In this document: positions 60,469 to 64,000 of the stretch, piece after piece
Layout: every line of letters starts with the position of its first letter
Numbering within the stretch: position 1 is the first letter of the stretch
DNA from: Pukyongia salina
Lineage (GTDB): Bacteria > Bacteroidota > Bacteroidia > Flavobacteriales > Flavobacteriaceae
Direction of reading: 5' to 3'
DNA length: 64,000 nucleotides
Assembly: GCF_002966125.1 (NCBI RefSeq)
Contig: NZ_CP027062.1
Span: forward strand, 3,024,501 to 3,088,500
Made by a program: the position numbers and the translations under genes
The notes under the pieces: model-generated
Databases searched by the model: none
Told to the model about the DNA's origin: nothing
What the model saw: the letters and a program-made list of their open reading frames with translations, nothing else

Positions 60469-61200
60469 TTAATTATTTGTTGGTTTTGTGAGAGCAATGA
60501 TTTGATCAAGAGTTTCTTGAACTTTTTGTAACTCTCCGGTAGAATTTAAGATTTGATCAAGTAAATCCCTTCTTGTTCTTACTAAATATTCAAACTCTAA
60601 AGTTTGTAAAGCATCAAAATTATTTCGCTCATCTTTAAAGTTGAAATTATAATCAAAATGTTTAGATAAATAAGGGTCGTATTGATTCCACATGTGTTTA
60701 CTGGATTCTACTTCTTCTTCTTGGTAGTCGGTTATCAAATCTTTCCAAGAAATTAACAAACCACGCAAGTTTTCACTTTTTATAATATTAAATGATGAGG
60801 TACTTGCAAGGGCATTAATACTTGTTTGAGATGGATTAAAAGTGACTCCCCCATATGAATTGAATAACTGAAAAGATAATGAATCTAAAACCGCTGGTTC
60901 TGGTTTTGAAAGTATTGGAAATAAACTAATAATTTTGCCACAGTTGCGATAAGCTATTTTATGGCTATAAACAACTGAATCTAACTGTTTTTTATTTTGC
61001 TTAAACTCTTTATGAATATTTGCTAGTATAGCAATTTCCTTAAGGTCTTTTATTCGATTTTCATTCCAATTGTTAATCTGCAATGCAATTAAAATTCCAA
61101 TTACAACAAGTAATATTTCACCAATTGCATAAAGTAGATACTTGCTGAATTTATTTTCAGAGAGTAACCTTTGACGGATTTTTCGGAAGAATTTTATCAT
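60469..61200 (-). CDS. DUF6090 family membrane protein (copy G)
   Basis: 243 residues, opening MIKFFRKIRQRLLSENKFSKY, shared transmembrane helix (IGEILLVVIGILIALQINNW) and a divergent helical body. Cassette bounded by GTTGTGCTT / AAGCACAAC (60427-60435 and 61225-61233). Downstream of its stop is a vestigial second DUF6090 start. Function unknown. Confidence 0.85.
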   Translation of the reverse strand: MIKFFRKIRQRLLSENKFSKYLLYAIGEILLVVIGILIALQINNWNENRIKDLKEIAILANIHKEFKQNKKQLDSVVYSHKIAYRNCGKIISLFPILSKPEPAVLDSLSFQLFNSYGGVTFNPSQTSINALASTSSFNIIKSENLRGLLISWKDLITDYQEEEVESSKHMWNQYDPYLSKHFDYNFNFKDERNNFDALQTLEFEYLVRTRRDLLDQILNSTGELQKVQETLDQIIALTKPTNN

Positions 61201-61225
61201 TAGTCAATATTCGGTCAAATAATGA

Positions 61226-61449
61226 AGCACAACGTTCCTGTATAACGCTAGTGGCGGCTGGCGGCTGTGATTCAGCTGAACAGCTAAGCCGAAGGCTTAG
61301 GCTGGAAGTCACGCCAACGGCGTGACGTGCGATTCAGAAACCCGGCAAAGCCGCTAGGTTAATTTGTTTAGTTAAAGATATCATTTTTATAGATGTAAAT
61401 CGTCTAGTTAGCTGTGAACGCAGCCATTTGCGGTATGCGTTGTTGTGTT
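61226..61449. repeat. attC-like repeat, type I
   Basis: Left: AGCACAACGTTCCTGTATAA, GGCGGCTGGCGGCTGTGATT. Apical hairpins CTAAGCCGAAGGCTTAG (61284-61300) and GTCACGCCAACGGCGTGAC (61308-61326). Right: GATTCAGAAACCCGGCAAAG, block GTTAAAGATATCATTTTTAT, CGCAGCCATTTGCGGTATGC, GTTGTTGTG. Confidence 0.88.
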
Positions 61450-61455
61450 CAGATT

Positions 61456-62418
61456 TTACTGCTTTTTATAATAAATACCAAATCCATCATTTGGCATAAA
61501 ACCATTTTCCATTTTAAATCGTAATTGTTTTTTTCCTAATGTTGAATCTTCAATTATGTATAGATCATTATTTCCTAAATCAAATAATCCAATTTCAATA
61601 TTTTTTGGCATTATAATATTAAAATATAAGTTTGAACAATAAGTATTCATCTTAAATAAATGATAAGGATTATCTAAAATGGAATAGTTGAATTTGTGTT
61701 TATATTCTACGTAAAATTCTCTTTTAGATTCAAATATGGTTTCGAATTCCAATACATCTTGTTCTAATTTATCCATAAAGTCAATTCCATCGACTTTATA
61801 AGTCATTAATTGCGCAGAATATTCTGTTTGAATCTGGTTATTTATTGGGTGCTTAAATTTAAAATACTTCTGAGTTTTGTCTGGTAAAAGTAATACCCTC
61901 GTGAATTTATAGAATTCAATTTCATTGTTATCTATTGATGAAACCTGAACCTCAATCTCTAAATTTCTAACATAAAACTCAGAATAAACAGGTGAGAATT
62001 TTGTAGTTAATTTGTGAAAAAATGAATTATAAATTTCTGGAAAGCTCTCCTCACTTATAATTCTATTAATTTTATCTTGAAGCTTTTGAAAGTCCTTTAC
62101 ATCTTGACTAGGAATAATTAGTTCTTTGCTTTTTAAAAAGGCGAAGATTAATAATAGAACAAATAAAATCGATAGAGTGATAAAACTACCCTTAGTAAAA
62201 ATAAGTTGAAGAACTAGGATGTAAAACTTGACATTATTACTGCTATATCGGTCATTTAAGTATTCAAATAGGTTTTCAAAATTTTCGTCAAAACCAAGCG
62301 CCAATGCTTCCCTGATTATGGCTGCTGTAATAATAAAAAGAATATAATTCAGAGTCTTTTTCCGGAATATTATATTAAGTAACTTAGTCAATATTCTTAA
62401 TTTATTAGTTGTATACAT
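61456..62418 (-). CDS. Membrane-anchored unknown protein (cassette gene)
   Basis: About 320 residues from ATG 62418; the longer frame to 62475 is translated repeat DNA and is excluded. Two membrane helices near the N-terminus (roughly residues 24-40 and 71-93) are followed by a soluble domain of mixed alpha-beta character with a C-terminal ...MPNDGFGIYYKK. Not recognised. Confidence 0.65.
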   Translation of the reverse strand: MYTTNKLRILTKLLNIIFRKKTLNYILFIITAAIIREALALGFDENFENLFEYLNDRYSSNNVKFYILVLQLIFTKGSFITLSILFVLLLIFAFLKSKELIIPSQDVKDFQKLQDKINRIISEESFPEIYNSFFHKLTTKFSPVYSEFYVRNLEIEVQVSSIDNNEIEFYKFTRVLLLPDKTQKYFKFKHPINNQIQTEYSAQLMTYKVDGIDFMDKLEQDVLEFETIFESKREFYVEYKHKFNYSILDNPYHLFKMNTYCSNLYFNIIMPKNIEIGLFDLGNNDLYIIEDSTLGKKQLRFKMENGFMPNDGFGIYYKKQ

Positions 62419-62614
62419 CGGTCTTGGCAATGAGTAGTGCGGGCGCAAACACGCACTTTCCTTTCGGTTGGGCACAGAGCCTAAACCTAGTTTTCTGGTT
62501 TTTATCTTAACATTTCAAAAAACCAAAACAAGGTTTTGGCGGTCGTTGCAAATTTGCGATTTGTTTTGTGTTAAGCACCTAATCCCGCATTACTTATAGC
62601 CGTTGTTGTAGCCA
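62418..62614. repeat. attC-like repeat, type VIII
   Basis: Left: TCGGTCTTGGCAATGAGTAG, TGCGGGCGC. Right: CCCGCATTACTTATAGCCG and TTGTTGTAGCC. The pairs GCGGG / CCCGC and GGC-AT-GAGTA / TACTTATAGCC form arms around a GC-rich centre with CCTTTCGGTTGGGC. Left outer box has drifted (ACATCGG). Confidence 0.7.
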
Positions 62615-62621
62615 GTTAAGA

Positions 62622-64000
62622 TCAAAACTTAAACACAATATCAAATAATCTTTCGGCAATCCTTTCAGTTCTGTCCATTATGTTTGTCTCATCCCAATCT
62701 GTTGCATTTTTAATTTCATTATCTAGAAATACATTTGATTTTAAGTATATCGGATGTTTAATTGCAAATGGCTTATTTCCTAGCTTTCCATTTAAACTTT
62801 CATCCATGAGAATCAAGTTTCCAATCTTACCAATGTCCTCAATATCTATAGATTTAGAACTATCTTTTTCTGCATGTATGTGTTCAATTGTCATTTGTTC
62901 ATAATCGATCGATGTCCCTGTTTTGGCTTTTTGAGAATAATGATAATCGTATTTAGAAAGTATATATTTAATTAAAGCTTTTTCTTTTGTATAGACCGAA
63001 CTATATTGAAGTTCTAATAAATTGGCAACAAATTCATCTTTAGATGGTAACTTTTCACGAAGTTTTTTCTTTAACTCATCTAAAGCCTTGGTTTTGTCGT
63101 TCGGAGTTGCTTGATCTAGTTGTCTTGCATGGTAAGCATACATAAATGAAATTCCTCCAGAAGAACGCTGAGAAGTCACAGCAGTGAAAATAAAATGAAA
63201 ACACTCTATTGCATTAACAATGTCCTTGACTCTTTTAAGTTTTAAACCACCATTCTCATATTCACGCATTACCGAAAGTAACATTGGTATTTGTTGCTTT
63301 ACTCGGAAGATAATTAACGCTTCTAAGGATTTTTTTAAGTCCATTTCTTCTTTCTTCCACTCTCGATATGTCGGGTCAAGTGTCTCTCGGTAAATCCGTG
63401 TTTCAGTTAAAATATCGTTAAGAAAGTTTTTAGCATTTCTTTTATTGACAATTTGTTTTAATGACTTAAAAAGTTTTTTCTGAGTAGTGAATTCATATTT
63501 TGATAACCAAAAATGATGTAGAAAACTATCCATATTTAGATCAGCATTGGAGCCCTCAATTATTGTGCGTGATTCAGTCCATTTATCTTTTGATAAATCA
63601 ACAGCCTTATTTTTTTTCGGCAACATTTTAGTGAGGTGGTTTTTGACCAAATCAGATACTCTTAAATCTTTTCCTCTTGTATTTAGTGTTTCAAATATGA
63701 TATAGGCATCATCTTCATTTCCTAATTCAATGTAAATAACCTTAAGGTTTAATATCTTATCCCTTATCTTCTTTAGAGTTTCAACTTTTTCCGCTTGCTT
63801 TTCTTTAGTTGAAAGTGTTGTGCTATTTTCAATTGACTCTAGTTCTTTAAGCACTAAATTTGTTAACAAATCGAACCCCTTTTTGATGTGTTCTTCTTCC
63901 TTTTTTGCGGGAATATCAGTAACATCTGAAGCATCAAATTTTTGAACATTCTCATGGAGATAAGGGTAGCTACTCTCCGTTTGAAGTACATAATTTAAAT
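62622..64000 (-). CDS. DUF262/DUF1524 (GmrSD-like) nuclease, C-terminal part
   Basis: Open to the right window edge; the true start lies outside. A TTG at 63869 is internal. The visible ~458 residues contain the long helical middle region and the C-terminal DUF1524 HNH-like segment: MTIEHIHAEKDSSKSID and IGNLILMDESLNGKLGNKPF, with IEHIHA as the metal-binding His motif. ELGNEDDAYIIFETLNTRGKDL belongs to the DUF262 part; its nucleotide-binding N-terminal motifs are outside the window. GmrSD-type enzymes cut modified phage DNA, so this is probably a defence gene. The cassette boundary to the left is TTGTAGCC. Confidence 0.82.
   Translation of the reverse strand, partial: LNYVLQTESSYPYLHENVQKFDASDVTDIPAKKEEEHIKKGFDLLTNLVLKELESIENSTTLSTKEKQAEKVETLKKIRDKILNLKVIYIELGNEDDAYIIFETLNTRGKDLRVSDLVKNHLTKMLPKKNKAVDLSKDKWTESRTIIEGSNADLNMDSFLHHFWLSKYEFTTQKKLFKSLKQIVNKRNAKNFLNDILTETRIYRETLDPTYREWKKEEMDLKKSLEALIIFRVKQQIPMLLSVMREYENGGLKLKRVKDIVNAIECFHFIFTAVTSQRSSGGISFMYAYHARQLDQATPNDKTKALDELKKKLREKLPSKDEFVANLLELQYSSVYTKEKALIKYILSKYDYHYSQKAKTGTSIDYEQMTIEHIHAEKDSSKSIDIEDIGKIGNLILMDESLNGKLGNKPFAIKHPIYLKSNVFLDNEIKNATDWDETNIMDRTERIAERLFDIVFKF

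Noticed and set aside
62419-62475. N-terminal extension of the 61456 gene to 62475
   Set aside because: It lies within the type VIII repeat; ATG 62418 is at the unit edge, as in other units.
47112-62614. CRISPR array
   Set aside because: Repeats are long, palindromic, non-identical and separated by whole genes; no cas genes.
45214-62614. Insertion sequences or MITEs
   Set aside because: No transposase and no target-site duplications seen; terminal inverted repeats flank the genes rather than the repeats and differ from unit to unit.

Overview
The window reads as a chromosome segment of a marine-type Flavobacteriaceae bacterium (phylum Bacteroidota). Supporting signs are a type IX secretion C-terminal sorting domain, Bacteroidota-type promoters (TTG-N19-TAnnTTTG) upstream of the HU gene, Bacteroidota-typical families (DUF4290, DUF2911, DUF6090), and a MurA with Asp in place of the fosfomycin-sensitive Cys. 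No species is assigned.

Region 1 (1-23.8 kb) is ordinary core genome: Maf pyrophosphatase, an MscS-type channel, PIG-L deacetylase with a sodium:solute symporter, an AraC regulator, a T9SS cargo protein, a light/DNA-repair style trio (SRPBCC, SDR, photolyase), murA, DUF4290, DUF493, an ATPase-recQ-fmt chain with overlapping starts, HU, YqgE, class IV aminotransferase and patatin. It ends with a tRNA-Met at 23726-23799.

Region 2 (23.8-29 kb) is a transition zone. It holds two DUF6090 membrane proteins, a PD40 lipoprotein, a small membrane protein and an S41 peptidase.

Region 3 (about 29 kb to the right edge) is accessory DNA that looks visibly more AT-rich. Short units of one to a few genes, nearly all on the minus strand, are separated by imperfectly palindromic repeats of about 120-245 bp. 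The repeats are degenerate on the left (29-43 kb) and well preserved on the right (45-62.6 kb). At least 13 consecutive or near-consecutive units are bounded by perfect 9-10 bp inverted repeats that are specific to the unit and always start GTT on the + strand left end and end AAC on the right end. This is the geometry of integron gene cassettes (5' GTT..., 3' ...AAC, folding into paired boxes around an unpaired spacer), but no integron integrase is visible. The best current description is a candidate attC-like cassette array without integrase (CALIN-like) in a flavobacterium. One cassette, a 355-bp unit, is present twice with no mismatch seen. Seven DUF6090 paralogues are spread through regions 2 and 3, some of them as cassettes, with vestigial DUF6090 start codons nearby. 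Other cargo includes an HxlR redox operon, DUF4375, an antibiotic-biosynthesis-monooxygenase-like protein, VOC, PfpI-like, NTF2-like and many unknown proteins. At the right edge lies the 5'-truncated end of a DUF262/DUF1524 (GmrSD-like) nuclease gene.

No CRISPR array, transposase, phage gene or rRNA was seen. Composition statements are visual impressions, not calculations.
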